From: Rhodobacteraceae bacterium CCMM004
Lineage (GTDB): Bacteria; Pseudomonadota; Alphaproteobacteria; Rhodobacterales; Rhodobacteraceae
Direction of reading: 5' to 3'
DNA length: 64,000 nucleotides
Assembly: GCA_004005435.1 (NCBI GenBank)
Contig: RZWH01000009.1
Location: 22,074 to 86,073 of the forward strand
The translations under genes and the position numbers were made by a program. This document shows positions 54,396-64,000 of the stretch, one piece after another. Below the pieces are notes generated by a model. The model searched no databases, had not been told where the DNA came from, and saw nothing but the letters and a program-made list of their open reading frames with translations. Positions within the stretch are counted from its first letter, which is position 1. Each line of letters starts with the position of its first letter.

Positions 54396-57068
54396 TCAGT
54401 CTTGATCCATGCCCGCATGCGATGCAACCGCCGTAGCGTCACCCGGAGGGCGCTGCGCCCCGGTCAACTCCGCCGAGGCGGGCCGGAAGGTGAGCGTCGG
54501 GGCGCCCAGCGCCTGGAACGCCCGCTGCCGGCAGGACAGGACCAGGATCTGCAGATCCGCGGCCGCGCCGTGCAGCGCATCGAACATCTTTTCGATCCGG
54601 TCGTCGTCGGAATAGACCAGCGCATCGTCCAGGATCAGCGGCGCGGCGCGTCCGGTCTTGGCCAGAAGTCGGGCAAAGGCGAGCCGGACCAGGAACGCGA
54701 TCTGCTCCTGGGTGCCGCCCGACAGAACGTCAATGGGCTCTTCTGTCCCGCGGCGGACCAGCGCGTCGGGCAAGAGCGTATCGTCCGACCACACCAGGTC
54801 GACATCGTCCCAAAGCGCCGAGAGGAGCGGGCGCAGCTCGCGCGCCACGGGCTCGAAATAGGCCAGGCGAGCGGCCTTCTGCGCGGTGTCCAGCGCGGCG
54901 CAGAGACGGCGCAGGGTGTCGACCTCAAAGGCGATCCGGTGCAATGCGTCGCGCGCGGCCGACAGTCGGCCCCGCACCTCGGCCAGCGCCTCTTCGACGC
55001 CCTCCTCGGCACGGGTCTCGATCCGGCCGTCCAGCTTGCCCAACTCGCCCGCGATCCGGCCCTCCTCGGCCTTGGCCCGGTCGCGCACGGCGGTGACGCG
55101 GTCGAGGCGGGTGCGGAGCGCGTCGAGGTCGGGCGTCTCGGCGGCCAGGTCGGCGTGGTCCCGGGCGGCGCGCTCGGCCGCGCTCCGCAACGCCTCCAGC
55201 CGTTCTGCCTCGGCGGCGGGATCGTGGGGCGGCAGCTCGCGCACGGCCGCGTCGGCGGCGTCGCGCCGCTCTTGGACGGACTCGGCCGCCGCCTCGGCCC
55301 GTGCGGCGGCGAGGTTGGCGGCCTGGCGCAGTTCGCGGGCCTTCTCATCCGCGGCGGTGGCGTCGGTCAGGGCGGCCTCGGCGGTCGCCAGCGCGGCATC
55401 GGCCTCGGCCGAGGTTGGCAGATCGTCGTCCGGAACCTGGGCGCTTCGGGACAACTCGGCATGGCGCTCGCGCAGGGCGGCGATACCGTCTGGCGCCTGG
55501 AGGTCGCGCGCGCCCGCGGCCAGGGTCGCGGCACGCCCGGCCTCCTCGCGGGCGCGATGGGCGGCGCGGAGCGCGTCGACATCGGGCCAGTCCCCGGCGG
55601 CCAGCGCCTCGGCCAGCGCGCGCTGCGCGGTGTCGAGCGCCGCGCCACCGTCGTCTCCGGCCAGCGCAACCCGCAGCGTCCCGATGCCCGGCACGACGAT
55701 CCGGCCGTCGCGGGGCAGGGGGCGCTGGGCCCCGTCGTCGAGCGGCGCGCCGTCCAAGAGGACCGGTCTCGCACCCGGGTCGTAGCGGGCAGAGACCCGT
55801 GCCGCGCCCGCCGACCTGAGCGCCGCCTGCGTCTGGACCTCTCGCGTCAGGCCCTCGATCCGCTCGACCGTGGCGGCGTCCGGCCCCTGCCGGGCCGCGG
55901 CGGCGGCGGCAATGCGGCGCCGCTCGGCCGCCTCCGCCGCGTCGATGCGCGCCTGCATCGCGTCGCGCTCGTCTGCCGCCGCGGCGGCGCCGTCGCGGGC
56001 GGCGCAGCGGCGGCAGACGCGCTGGGCCTCTGTCACGCCGTCCTTGGCCGCGCGCCACTGCGCCTGCGCGACCTCGTGCGCCTTTGCCGCTTTGCGGGAC
56101 TTGGCCTCCTGCGTCGTCTGCGCCGCGCGGGCGGCGGTCAACGCCCGCTCCGCCTCGGCCAGGTCCGCGCGGGCGGTCTGGGCGCGTCGGTGGGTGTCGC
56201 GCGCGGTCTCCCAGGTCTGCCTGGCGAGGGCCGCGCGGGTCTCCGCTGCTGCAACCTCCCGCGCCCGCGCCTCGGCGTCCCGCACCGCGGCCTGGGCCGT
56301 GCGCACCGCCTCCTCCCGCGCCGCCGCGGCGTCGGGGTCGCGCAACTGTGACAGATCGGTCGCCAGCCGCCGCCGTGCGTCCAGGTCCTGGCGCAGGGCC
56401 TCGACCGTCTCGACCAGCCGCGCCTCCTCGGCCTCCAGCGCCGCCACGTCGGTCACCGCCTCGGCCCAGCGCCCATGCTTGCGCGGGTGGCCGTTCGCGG
56501 TCTGGAGCCGGTCCAACTCGCCCCGCGCGGCGTCCAGGGCGCGGTCCATCCGCTCGCCGCCGGTCACCGCGTTCATGGCCCCCGACACCACCGTCAACAG
56601 ATCGCGGCGTTTCTCCAACTCGGCCTTCTCGTCCGTGGGCTTGTCGGCTCTGAGCGACACCCGCCCCTGGCGGACCCAGAGCAAGCCGCCGGGCCCCCCC
56701 GCCTCGCCCGTGACCAGAGCCGCGATCCAATCTTCGGCGGCATCGCCCTGATGCAGCAGCGTGCCGTCGCGCCAGACCCGCGCCTCGGGCGCCGAAAGCC
56801 ACTGCTTGTGGATCCGCCAGGAGGCGCCGTCGCGCTCCAGCGTGCACTCAACCGCGACCTTGCCGCCCGAATGCGGGCGCAGCGACACGATCTCCTTGCC
56901 CCTGCTGCGATGCTTGACGAAGAACAGCGCGTGGAGCGCGTCGAAGAGCGTGGACTTCCCCGCTTCGTTGGGTTCGCTGAGGAGCGTGACGCCGTCGGCG
57001 ATGGGGCCCACCGTGACAGGCTCGGTGAACCGGCGCACGTTGTCGAGGGTGATCGACCTGAGCCTCAT
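54396..57068 (-). CDS. SbcC/Rad50-like ATPase (YhaN-like)
   Basis: 890 residues. N-terminal Walker A (SEPNEAGKSTLFDALHALFF, about 31-50), a long alanine/arginine-rich coiled coil (about 165-690), and a C-terminal lobe with the signature LSGGTQEQIAFLVRLAFARL and Walker B APLILDDALVYSDDD. Within the coil, Cys352-Arg-Arg-Cys355 is a CxxC that could be a zinc hook, though off-centre. It should work with the nuclease encoded just upstream in DNA end processing. It overlaps that gene by four bases. Confidence 0.88.
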   Translation of the reverse strand: MRLRSITLDNVRRFTEPVTVGPIADGVTLLSEPNEAGKSTLFDALHALFFVKHRSRGKEIVSLRPHSGGKVAVECTLERDGASWRIHKQWLSAPEARVWRDGTLLHQGDAAEDWIAALVTGEAGGPGGLLWVRQGRVSLRADKPTDEKAELEKRRDLLTVVSGAMNAVTGGERMDRALDAARGELDRLQTANGHPRKHGRWAEAVTDVAALEAEEARLVETVEALRQDLDARRRLATDLSQLRDPDAAAAREEAVRTAQAAVRDAEARAREVAAAETRAALARQTWETARDTHRRAQTARADLAEAERALTAARAAQTTQEAKSRKAAKAHEVAQAQWRAAKDGVTEAQRVCRRCAARDGAAAAADERDAMQARIDAAEAAERRRIAAAAAARQGPDAATVERIEGLTREVQTQAALRSAGAARVSARYDPGARPVLLDGAPLDDGAQRPLPRDGRIVVPGIGTLRVALAGDDGGAALDTAQRALAEALAAGDWPDVDALRAAHRAREEAGRAATLAAGARDLQAPDGIAALRERHAELSRSAQVPDDDLPTSAEADAALATAEAALTDATAADEKARELRQAANLAAARAEAAAESVQERRDAADAAVRELPPHDPAAEAERLEALRSAAERAARDHADLAAETPDLDALRTRLDRVTAVRDRAKAEEGRIAGELGKLDGRIETRAEEGVEEALAEVRGRLSAARDALHRIAFEVDTLRRLCAALDTAQKAARLAYFEPVARELRPLLSALWDDVDLVWSDDTLLPDALVRRGTEEPIDVLSGGTQEQIAFLVRLAFARLLAKTGRAAPLILDDALVYSDDDRIEKMFDALHGAAADLQILVLSCRQRAFQALGAPTLTFRPASAELTGAQRPPGDATAVASHAGMDQD

Positions 57069-58189
57069 CGCCCGCCTTCCGCGACCAGTGCATGGAGCCG
57101 CCGGAGCGCCGCCGCCGCGAGCGCTCTGTCGCGGGCCGATAGGGCGGGGTCGGCGGCCTCGGCGGCCAGTTCGGTGCTGGCGGCGCGCAGGGCGCCGGTG
57201 GGGGCGATCTCGTCCAGGTCTGCGGCGTCGACCTCGGCGCTCAGCGCCGTTGTATCGAGGTCGAAGTGGCAGAACTCCGGTCCGATCTCTTCGGCCGCGG
57301 CGGCCAGGGCGGTGGCGTCGCCGAGGCGCAGCCGCCCTTGGGCCGTCACCTGAACCAGGAGATCGCGCCGCGGCCCCTGGGGCAGGGCGGCGGTAAGACG
57401 CGCCGCGGGATCGTCCCCGGGCACCAGGTCGAGTGTGACCCGGTGCCAGCCGAACACCCCGGTCTCGACCGTCTCGACGTGGGGCGGGGATCCGGCGCCG
57501 GCGATCTCGACCACATGACAGGTGCCGCGTCCGGGGTGGAGAAAGCCGGTGCGCTCGGGCGTCCCGGCATAGTGCACCCGGTCGGAGACGCGCAGCGCCC
57601 CGTGCCAGTCGCCCAGCGCCAGGTAGTCGAGCGCAGCGGTCCGGTCGCGGTCGGGGGCGACCACGTCTGCGGGCATCTCGCCCTCGCCGAAGCCCTGCAC
57701 CGGCCCGTGCGCCAGCCCGATCCGCACGATCCCCGGCGGCGTCTCGCACGCGGCCATCCACGCGGTCGGGTCCGAAGAGGGCCGCCGCACGGTCAGCGGC
57801 GCGGGCAGCAGAACGGCGTGTTCGCCCAGAGGCACCGGGGCGGCGGTGTCGAGCACGCGGATATTGGCGGCGCCGCGGGCCTGGATCGCCTCCCACGTGG
57901 TGCGGGCTGCGGCGAGGTTGTCGTGGTTGCCGGGCAGGAGCCACCAGGTCAGATCGGCGGCCTCGGCCATCTCCGCCACCGCCTGCCGCCAGGTCTGCGC
58001 AGCGGGGTTCGGCGTCTCGAACACGTCCCCGGCGACCAGGACATGGGGCGCCCCGCCTTGCCTGGCGACGTCGGTGAGCCGCGCGATCAGGCCCCGCCGG
58101 GCGACGCGCAGGCGGTCGGCCTCGGGAAAGCCGCCGAACGGCCTGCCCAGATGCAGATCGGCGGTATGGACGAACCGCAACGCCGTCAT
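57065..58189 (-). CDS. SbcD-like DNA exonuclease/metallophosphoesterase (YhaO-like)
   Basis: 374 residues. Calcineurin-like motifs in order: FVHTADLHLG, VLVAGDVFE, LLPGNHDN, GLAHGPVQG and ALGDWHGA, followed by a C-terminal capping domain. It is a metal-dependent nuclease that forms a complex with the SbcC-like ATPase. GTP/ATP-driven end resection or repair is inferred from the family. It is the first gene of the pair. Confidence 0.9.
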   Translation of the reverse strand: MTALRFVHTADLHLGRPFGGFPEADRLRVARRGLIARLTDVARQGGAPHVLVAGDVFETPNPAAQTWRQAVAEMAEAADLTWWLLPGNHDNLAAARTTWEAIQARGAANIRVLDTAAPVPLGEHAVLLPAPLTVRRPSSDPTAWMAACETPPGIVRIGLAHGPVQGFGEGEMPADVVAPDRDRTAALDYLALGDWHGALRVSDRVHYAGTPERTGFLHPGRGTCHVVEIAGAGSPPHVETVETGVFGWHRVTLDLVPGDDPAARLTAALPQGPRRDLLVQVTAQGRLRLGDATALAAAAEEIGPEFCHFDLDTTALSAEVDAADLDEIAPTGALRAASTELAAEAADPALSARDRALAAAALRRLHALVAEGGR

Positions 58190-58295
58190 CCCATGCCCTC
58201 CGTTGCCCCGTTTGGCGGCGGCGCGCCGCGCTGGTCCCGCAGTGATCGAACGCCCGGCCGCCGCTGTAAAGGGCGGGCGGTCCGGCCGTGGCGGG

Positions 58296-59315
58296 TCAGG
58301 CCGCCGACGTCTTGTGCGAGGCGCGCATGACCAGGGGGCATTCCATCCGTTCGGCTTGGCGCGCGGCGTTGCCGCTCAACAGCCGCTCGACGCACCACTG
58401 GCCCATCTCGCGATGCGGCAGCAGGACGGTCGATAGGGCGGGCGAGAGGTGCTGGGCGATCTCCTGGTCGTCGTAGCCCATGACCGCGACGGTCTCGCCC
58501 GGCCGCTCGCCCAACTCCTTGAGCGCCTCGTAGCAGCCGACCGCGATGAGGTCGTTGGCGCAGAAGATCGCGTCGGGGCGCCGGTCACTCTCCATCAGTT
58601 TCAGCGTGGCGGCGCGCCCGCCCGAGGGCAGGAAGTTTCCCTCCACGATCAGCGAGGGGTCGACCGGAATGCGGGCGGCGCGGAGGGCGCGCTCGTAGCC
58701 CTCCATCCGTTGATCCGACGCCTCCATCCACGGCTCGCCGGAGATGAAGGCGATGCGCCGGTGCCCCTCGGCGATCAGTGCTCGGGTGGCCACCTCGCCC
58801 CCCCGGCGCTCGGCGGGCACGACCGAGGAGTAGCGCCCCTGGGCATCGTGGCAGTTGAGCAGCACCGCGCGATGGCGGGCGAGCGCATCGGGCGGCGCGA
58901 TCTCGCGGGTGAGGATCGAGCCATAGATGACGCCCACCGCGCTCTCTCCGGCCCATCTCTTGAGCGCCTCGGCCTCGTAGACCGGGTCGCCGCCGGTCAT
59001 GACGATCTCGACGACGATGTTGGCCTTCCACGCCTCCTCCTGCACGCCCTCGATGGAAATCGCGGCAAAGGGGCTGGTGGCGATTTCGTCGAACATCAGC
59101 CCGATCACCCCCATCCCCGACGCCTTGGGCGGGCGCCCGGCGCCGCGCGGGCGATAGCCCAGTTCCTCGACCGCCGCCATAACGCGCTTGCGCGTGTCGC
59201 GGCTGATCCGCATGTCCTCCAGCCCGTTCAGAACGAAGGACACCGTGGACTGCGAGACCCCGGCCTCTAGCGCGACATCCTTCATCGTCACGCGGGATTT
59301 TCCCGTTTTAGCCAT
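58296..59315 (-). CDS. LacI-family repressor of the sugar ABC operon
   Basis: 339 residues. N-terminal LacI helix-turn-helix (VTMKDVALEAGVSQSTVSFV) with hinge ELGYRPRGAGRPPK, followed by a periplasmic-binding-type sugar domain (IGLMFDEIATSPFAAISIEG, DAIFCANDLIAVGCYEAL). It is divergent from the ABC genes, and an operator-like inverted repeat lies in the 99-base gap. It probably represses transport until the sugar or its product binds. Confidence 0.92.
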   Translation of the reverse strand: MAKTGKSRVTMKDVALEAGVSQSTVSFVLNGLEDMRISRDTRKRVMAAVEELGYRPRGAGRPPKASGMGVIGLMFDEIATSPFAAISIEGVQEEAWKANIVVEIVMTGGDPVYEAEALKRWAGESAVGVIYGSILTREIAPPDALARHRAVLLNCHDAQGRYSSVVPAERRGGEVATRALIAEGHRRIAFISGEPWMEASDQRMEGYERALRAARIPVDPSLIVEGNFLPSGGRAATLKLMESDRRPDAIFCANDLIAVGCYEALKELGERPGETVAVMGYDDQEIAQHLSPALSTVLLPHREMGQWCVERLLSGNAARQAERMECPLVMRASHKTSAA

Positions 59316-59350
59316 CGCTTACCCGCCGGCGATCATCGCCCCTTGCTTTT

Positions 59351-59380
59351 TGCTAATAAATATTGCTAATAATTTTAGCA
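59351..59380. promoter_or_regulatory. LacI-type operator region
   Basis: An inverted repeat TGCTAA-N5-TTAGCA (59364-59380) plus a second direct TGCTAAT half-site at 59351-59357, in an AT-rich island between the divergent lacI and permease genes. Confidence 0.65.
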
Positions 59381-59414
59381 CAAGCAGAATCGTCATTGGA
59401 TCGGGGAGGGGACA

Positions 59415-60503
59415 GTGGCCGTGACATCGCGAAGTCGGCTGAGCCAGACGCAGGCGGCGTGGATCCTTCTGGCGCCGTTCCTGCTGACCTACGGGCTGTT
59501 TCTCGTCTACCCGTTCTTCCAGGGCCTGTGGATCAGCCTGCATGATTGGAATCTCTTGGCGGTCGCGTTCAATCCCGACGCCAAAGAGTACGTGGGTCTT
59601 CGGAACTACGAGCGGGTGATGTGGGGCCGAAACATCGAGTGGAGCCTCCTGGCCGCGCCGTTCTGGCAGGGGCTCGGCCTGGCCGGTCTGGCTCTGGCCG
59701 CGGGTCTGCACTGGGCGGGCCGGATGAGCCGGTTCAACGCGGTGGCGCTGGCCGTCGCCTCGGTGCTCCTGATCGTGATCCCCGGGTTCCACCCCGGGGA
59801 GGAGGGCCGCTGGTACGACCGGCGGTTCTGGCCCACCGTAGGCAACACGCTGGTCTTCGTCGGGCTGGCGGTGCCGGGCGTGACGATCACCGCGCTGGCC
59901 CTGGCCGCCGCCCTGAACCGCGAGACGCGGGCGATGGGCGCGCTCAGGACGCTGTTCTTTCTCAGCCAGGTCCTGTCGGTCACCGTCGTCACCCTGATCT
60001 GGCAGATCATGTTCTCGCCCCGGCAGGGTCTGATCGCCAACGTGACCGACGTGTTGGGCGGCTCGCCGATCAACTGGCTGACCGATCCGCAGTTCGCCAT
60101 GGCCGCCATCGTCATCGCCACCATCTGGTGGTCCCTCGGGATCGCGATGATCCTGTTCCTCGCCGGTCTCCAGGACATCAGCAAGGACATCTACGAGGCC
60201 GCCGCGCTGGATAACGCGCGGGGGATCAAGGCGTTCTGGTACGTCACGCTCCCGAACCTCAAGCGCACCGTCACACTGGTCGTGGTTCTCCAGATCATCC
60301 TGCATTTCCAGGTCTTCGGGCAGTCGCACCTGATGACCCAGGGCGGTCCGAACGACACCACGCAGGTTCTGGTCCGTTACATCTATCAGACCGGATTCCG
60401 CGACAGCGAGCTGGGGCGCGCGTCGGCGATGGCGGTGTTTCTGTTCCTCATCATGGGCGCCTTTTCGGTGATCCAGTTCATCGTCGGACGGGAGAAGAGC
60501 TGA
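59415..60503 (+). CDS. Sugar ABC transporter permease (MalF/UgpA-type)
   Basis: 362 residues, longer than usual because of an extra segment with an additional hydrophobic stretch and loop between the first two membrane segments (about 60-145). The EAA loop (YEAAALDNARGIKAFWYVTL, then PNLKRTVTLVVVLQ) is typical of CUT1 sugar transporters. It starts with GTG (GGGGAGGGGACA upstream), and its last base is shared with the next start codon. Confidence 0.9.
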   Translation: MAVTSRSRLSQTQAAWILLAPFLLTYGLFLVYPFFQGLWISLHDWNLLAVAFNPDAKEYVGLRNYERVMWGRNIEWSLLAAPFWQGLGLAGLALAAGLHWAGRMSRFNAVALAVASVLLIVIPGFHPGEEGRWYDRRFWPTVGNTLVFVGLAVPGVTITALALAAALNRETRAMGALRTLFFLSQVLSVTVVTLIWQIMFSPRQGLIANVTDVLGGSPINWLTDPQFAMAAIVIATIWWSLGIAMILFLAGLQDISKDIYEAAALDNARGIKAFWYVTLPNLKRTVTLVVVLQIILHFQVFGQSHLMTQGGPNDTTQVLVRYIYQTGFRDSELGRASAMAVFLFLIMGAFSVIQFIVGREKS

Positions 60504-61336
60504 TGAACCGCGCGTACTATTGGCTGGTCTTCGCCCTATCGATCCCCGCCTTTCTGTGGCTGGTGCCGACGCTCTGGATGGTGTCGCTGTCGTTCCAGCC
60601 GAACGAAGTGCTGGCGCGCACCACCTCGACCACCCTGTTCGGACTCATCCCAATCCCGTTCACGGCCGAGAACTATGCCGCGCTCTTCAGCTTCGGGCAG
60701 ACGCCGTGGTGGTTCCTGAACTCCGTGATCGTCTCGCTCGGGATGACGCTCGGCGTGCTCGCGGTGTCCACCACCGCCGGCTATGCGCTGGCGCGGCTCG
60801 ACTTCCCCGGCAAGACGGCGATCACCATCGTCTGTCTGATCGGGCTGATGGTGCCGGAGCAGGCGGTGTTCATCCCGCTCTACACGATGTTCGCCGACCT
60901 CGGCTGGCACAACTCGTACCACGCGCTGATCCTGCCAAGGATGGCGGTGCCCATCGGTGTCTTTCTGATGATGCAGTTCTTCCGCGCCATCCCCAAGGAC
61001 ATCGAAGAGGCCGCGCGCCTCGACGGGGTCGGCTGGCTGAAGATCTTCTGGCACGTAATGCTGCCGCTCGCCCGGCCGGCGATGATGACCCTGGCGATCC
61101 TGACGTTCCTCTACGCCTGGAACGACTATCTCTGGCCGCTCGTCTCGGCGCAGCAGCGCGAATACTTCACGATCACGCTGGGTCTGGCGTCGATCCAATC
61201 GAACTTTGCGCAATCGGAGGGGCTGGGCCGCGTCATGGCTTCGGGCGTCATCGCCTCGCTTCCGGTCGTCATCCTGTTCCTGATCTTCCAGCGGTACGTG
61301 GTGCAGGCCATGACCGTCGGCGGATCCAAGGGCTAA
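60503..61336 (+). CDS. Sugar ABC transporter permease (MalG/UgpE-type)
   Basis: 277 residues with six membrane segments; EAA loop IEEAARLDGVGWLKIFWHVM followed by LPLARPAMMTLAIL. It forms the channel with the product of the preceding gene, whose stop it overlaps by one base. Confidence 0.92.
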   Translation: MNRAYYWLVFALSIPAFLWLVPTLWMVSLSFQPNEVLARTTSTTLFGLIPIPFTAENYAALFSFGQTPWWFLNSVIVSLGMTLGVLAVSTTAGYALARLDFPGKTAITIVCLIGLMVPEQAVFIPLYTMFADLGWHNSYHALILPRMAVPIGVFLMMQFFRAIPKDIEEAARLDGVGWLKIFWHVMLPLARPAMMTLAILTFLYAWNDYLWPLVSAQQREYFTITLGLASIQSNFAQSEGLGRVMASGVIASLPVVILFLIFQRYVVQAMTVGGSKG

Positions 61337-61360
61337 CCGCACATTCCCAGGGAGGATCTG

Positions 61361-62638
61361 ATGAAACATGTGCTTCTGACCGCGGCGCTCGCCGCGACCA
61401 CCCTCGCCACCGCCGCGCCCGCCCAAGAGGTGACGCTCGGCCGCTTCTTCGGCGCGTGCGAGGATGCCGGGACCGACACCACCGCGTCCACCGGCGAGGC
61501 GTGCATCATCCAGTCGATCATCAATGCCGCGGATGCCGAGTTGGACGGCATCACCATCACCACGCTGCCCACCGACTGGGGCAACTACTATGACCAGATC
61601 AAGGCGGCCTATGCCGGCGGCACCCCGCCAGACGTCCACGTCATGCACCGCCACCGCATCCCCGAGTTCGCCGGTCTAGGCGCGCTGGGCGAGATCTCCG
61701 GCGATCTGGAGAGCGTGGGCATCGACCCGGGCGACTGGTCCGAGACCGCGCTGGCCGCGGTCAGCTACAACGGCGGCGTCTACGGCGTGCCGATGGATTT
61801 CCATGCCAACCTCTGGCACGTGAACATGGACATCCTGGCCGAGGCCGGGCTGGTGCAGGACGGCAAGCCGATCCTTCCGTCCTCGCCGCAAGAGCTGATG
61901 GCCCACGCGCAGCAGGTCAAGGACGCGACCGGCAAGGACTACCTCGCTGCGGACTTCGCCCAGTTCCCCATCGGCGTGCGCCTCGTGCTCGCCCTGATGT
62001 GGCAGCAGAACGCCAACATTTTCACCGACGACGGCACCGCGACCATCGACACCGAGGCGGCGCGCAACGCGGTCACGGCGATCACCCAGCTCTTCGATGC
62101 CGGGCTCGCCGATCCGCAGCTCAATTACGCCGACAGCCAGCAGGCGTTCCTGAACGGCGAGACGGCGATCCTGGTCAACGGCACCTGGGTCGTGGACTTC
62201 TACACCGCCGAGGCGGCCAAGGAGGAGGTGGGCCTCGACACCTACTACGCCGCCGATTTCCCGACGCTGTTCGACACCGGCGCAACCTGGGCGGATAGCC
62301 ACATGTGGGCGATTCCCTCGACCCTGGAGGGCGAAGACCGGATGGCGGCGCTGAAGGTCCTGGCCTTTATCAACGACCACAATATCGACTGGGCGCGCAC
62401 CGGCCACATGGCCGTCCGCACCTCCGTGGTCGAGAGCGACGCCTACAAGGCCCTGCCGCACCGCGCCGAATACGCCGGTACCGCCGCGATCGCCAAGGAC
62501 ACTCCGCCCAGCGCGCGCTATGGCGCGATCCAGGACGTTCTGAACCGCGAACTCCAGGCAATCTGGCTGACCGGAAAGTCCGTCGACGACGCGCTCTCCG
62601 ATGCCGAGATCGAGGTTCAGGACCTTCTGGACCGCTGA
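61361..62638 (+). CDS. Sugar ABC transporter solute-binding protein (SBP family 1)
   Basis: 425 residues with a short signal peptide (ending TAAPAQ, about residue 22). SBP-family-1 features: DWGNYYDQIKAAYAGGTPPD, VYGVPMDFHANLWHVNMDIL and the sugar-site region AFLNGETAILVNGTWVVDFY. The two cysteines near the mature N-terminus (GACEDAG, GEACIIQ) may form a disulfide. It delivers an oligosaccharide to the permeases. GGGAGGATCTG lies before the ATG. Confidence 0.92.
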   Translation: MKHVLLTAALAATTLATAAPAQEVTLGRFFGACEDAGTDTTASTGEACIIQSIINAADAELDGITITTLPTDWGNYYDQIKAAYAGGTPPDVHVMHRHRIPEFAGLGALGEISGDLESVGIDPGDWSETALAAVSYNGGVYGVPMDFHANLWHVNMDILAEAGLVQDGKPILPSSPQELMAHAQQVKDATGKDYLAADFAQFPIGVRLVLALMWQQNANIFTDDGTATIDTEAARNAVTAITQLFDAGLADPQLNYADSQQAFLNGETAILVNGTWVVDFYTAEAAKEEVGLDTYYAADFPTLFDTGATWADSHMWAIPSTLEGEDRMAALKVLAFINDHNIDWARTGHMAVRTSVVESDAYKALPHRAEYAGTAAIAKDTPPSARYGAIQDVLNRELQAIWLTGKSVDDALSDAEIEVQDLLDR

Positions 62639-62647
62639 TCCCGCACC

Positions 62648-62675
62648 GGGCCCCGCCGAACCTCCGGCGGGGCCC
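62648..62675 (+). terminator. Intra-operon hairpin after the sugar-binding-protein gene
   Basis: GGGCCCCGCCG pairs with CGGCGGGGCCC around a 6-base loop (11 bp). There is no strong T-run; it likely protects or attenuates the upstream transcript. Confidence 0.6.
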
Positions 62676-62710
62676 CCTTCGACCGTCGATCCATCCACCC
62701 GGGGGAGACC

Positions 62711-63813
62711 ATGGAACGCTGGAGCGAAAGCGACGCGAAAGACTGGTGGGCCGCACGCCCCTGGGTCTGCGGCTGCAACTTCCTGCCGTCCACGGCCGTC
62801 AACTTCATCGAGATGTGGCATCCCGACACGTTCGACATGCCCGCCCTCGAACGCGAGCTCGGCTGGGCGGCCGACATCGGCTTCAACGCGATCCGCGTGA
62901 ACCTGCCCTTCGTCGGATGGCGCCACGACCGCGACGGGCTGGTCGACCGGCTCGATCGCCTGATGGGGGCGGCCGCGGCCCGCGGGATCGACACGGTCCC
63001 ATGCCTGTTCGACGACTGCGGCTTCGGCGGGGAAGAGCCCGTCTGGGGTGCACAGCCCGATCCGGTGCCCGGCATCCACAACAGCCGCGCCGTCGCCTCT
63101 CCGGGCCGCGCCGCCGTCCTGGACCAGGCCCTGCGGCCCATGCTCAGGGCCTATGTCCGCGATGTCGTCGGCACCTTCCGGGCCGACCGCCGCATCCTCT
63201 TCTGGGACCTCTACAACGAGCCTGGGAACCGCATGGACTTCGACCGGACCGCCTATTCCGAGTTCGACGCCCAGCTCGAAGCGCACGCCCTGTCGCTGAT
63301 GGAGGCGGGCTTTGCCACCGCGCGCGCGGTGGACCCGGAGGCGCCGCTCACCGTCGCCGCCTGGACCACCGCGTCGCCCGCGGGCGACGTCCACCCCTAC
63401 CAGACCGAGATCGACCGCAGCGCGCTGCTGCACTCCGACATCGTCACCTTCCACGCCTACTATCCCCGCCGGCGGGTGGAGCAGTTCATCGACTATCTCG
63501 ACGTGCTGGACCGTCCGATCCTCTGCACCGAATGGATGGCCCGCCAGATCGATAGCCGGATTTCCGATCAGCTCGACCTGTTCCGCGACCGGAACGTGGG
63601 CTGTTTCCAGTGGGGCCTGGTCAAGGGGCGGACACAGACGTGGCTGCCCTGGCCCGACGACCTGGTGCGCGCCCACGGCGGAGAAATCGATCGCGGGCTC
63701 TGGTTCCACGATCTGCTGCACGAAACCGGCGACCCCTACGACCCAGGCGAGGTCGACACGATCCGCGCCCTCACCGGCCGATCCGGCCCCACCCAGCGAA
63801 AGGAGGTCGGCTC

Positions 63814-63832
<19 letters not shown>
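62711..63832 (+). CDS. Clan GH-A glycoside hydrolase-like protein
   Basis: 373 residues, a (beta/alpha)8 glycosidase pattern. Glu170 in [10 protein letters not shown] is the likely acid/base and Glu274 in [10 protein letters not shown] the likely nucleophile; early [15 protein letters not shown] and TFHAYYP fit GH5-like or GH2-like barrels. No signal peptide is present, so it should act in the cytoplasm on an imported oligosaccharide or glycoside. GGGGGAGACC precedes the ATG. The ATPase gene starts inside its last 19 bases. The exact GH family cannot be fixed by eye. Confidence 0.8.

Positions 63833-64000
<168 letters not shown>

Noticed and set aside
54390..56351. A long plus-strand open frame opposite the SbcC-like gene
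   Set aside because: Shadow of an Ala/Arg-rich coiled-coil gene; no family motif and a Gly/Arg-rich product.

Overview
The window looks like chromosomal DNA of a high-GC alphaproteobacterium, most likely a member of the Rhodobacterales (Roseobacter group). The reasons are dense operons with 1-8 base overlaps, many solute-binding-protein transporters (one TRAP, five ABC systems), a DUF1028 protein, a bacteriophytochrome with an HWE-type kinase, and FNR-type boxes. No rRNA, tRNA, CRISPR array, insertion sequence or phage gene was recognised. Family assignments come from reading translated motifs, not from database searches.

Layout. (1) 1-1.2 kb: a decayed M28 peptidase gene, then a gene-poor stretch. 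(2) 1.2-13.9 kb: an aromatic-acid island built around the homogentisate pathway. It has two flavin hydroxylase + DUF2783 pairs, a VOC protein, two MarR regulators, maleylacetoacetate isomerase, homogentisate dioxygenase, fumarylacetoacetase, a metallo-beta-lactamase-fold protein and a TRAP transporter. Five copies of a CGTTGC-N4-GCAACG-type operator lie in its two control regions, one of them between the -35 and -10 elements of the hmgA promoter. (3) 14.1-30.1 kb: a 13-gene plus-strand operon with a GntR/FCD regulator, two complete oligopeptide-type ABC importers, and between them a gamma-glutamyltransferase-type enzyme, a DUF1028 protein and an amidase. This suggests import and cytoplasmic hydrolysis of gamma-glutamyl or amide compounds. 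(4) 30.1-34.3 kb: a minus-strand operon (small HTH protein, zinc alcohol dehydrogenase, CPA2 antiporter, tandem universal stress protein) behind an FNR-like box.

(5) 34.6-50.8 kb: a catabolic regulon. It holds a DapA-fold lyase, a class-III aminotransferase, a three-subunit HcnABC/opine-oxidase-type dehydrogenase, a GntR regulator, a mandelate-racemase-type enolase, an MFS permease, a D-2-hydroxyacid dehydrogenase, a dipeptide-type ABC importer and an M24 hydrolase. Four near-identical 15-base sites (TGTCGACAGTATACA) sit in front of its transcription units and define it as one system. The gene set fits breakdown of an imported N-substituted amino acid or sugar-opine-like compound and matches no pathway I can name; it is the best candidate for an undescribed system.

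(6) 51.0-54.1 kb: heme oxygenase plus bacteriophytochrome. (7) 54.1-58.2 kb: a small secreted protein and an SbcC/SbcD-like (YhaN/YhaO-like) pair. (8) 58.3-64 kb: a LacI-controlled sugar ABC importer with an intracellular glycoside hydrolase; the ATPase gene runs off the right edge.
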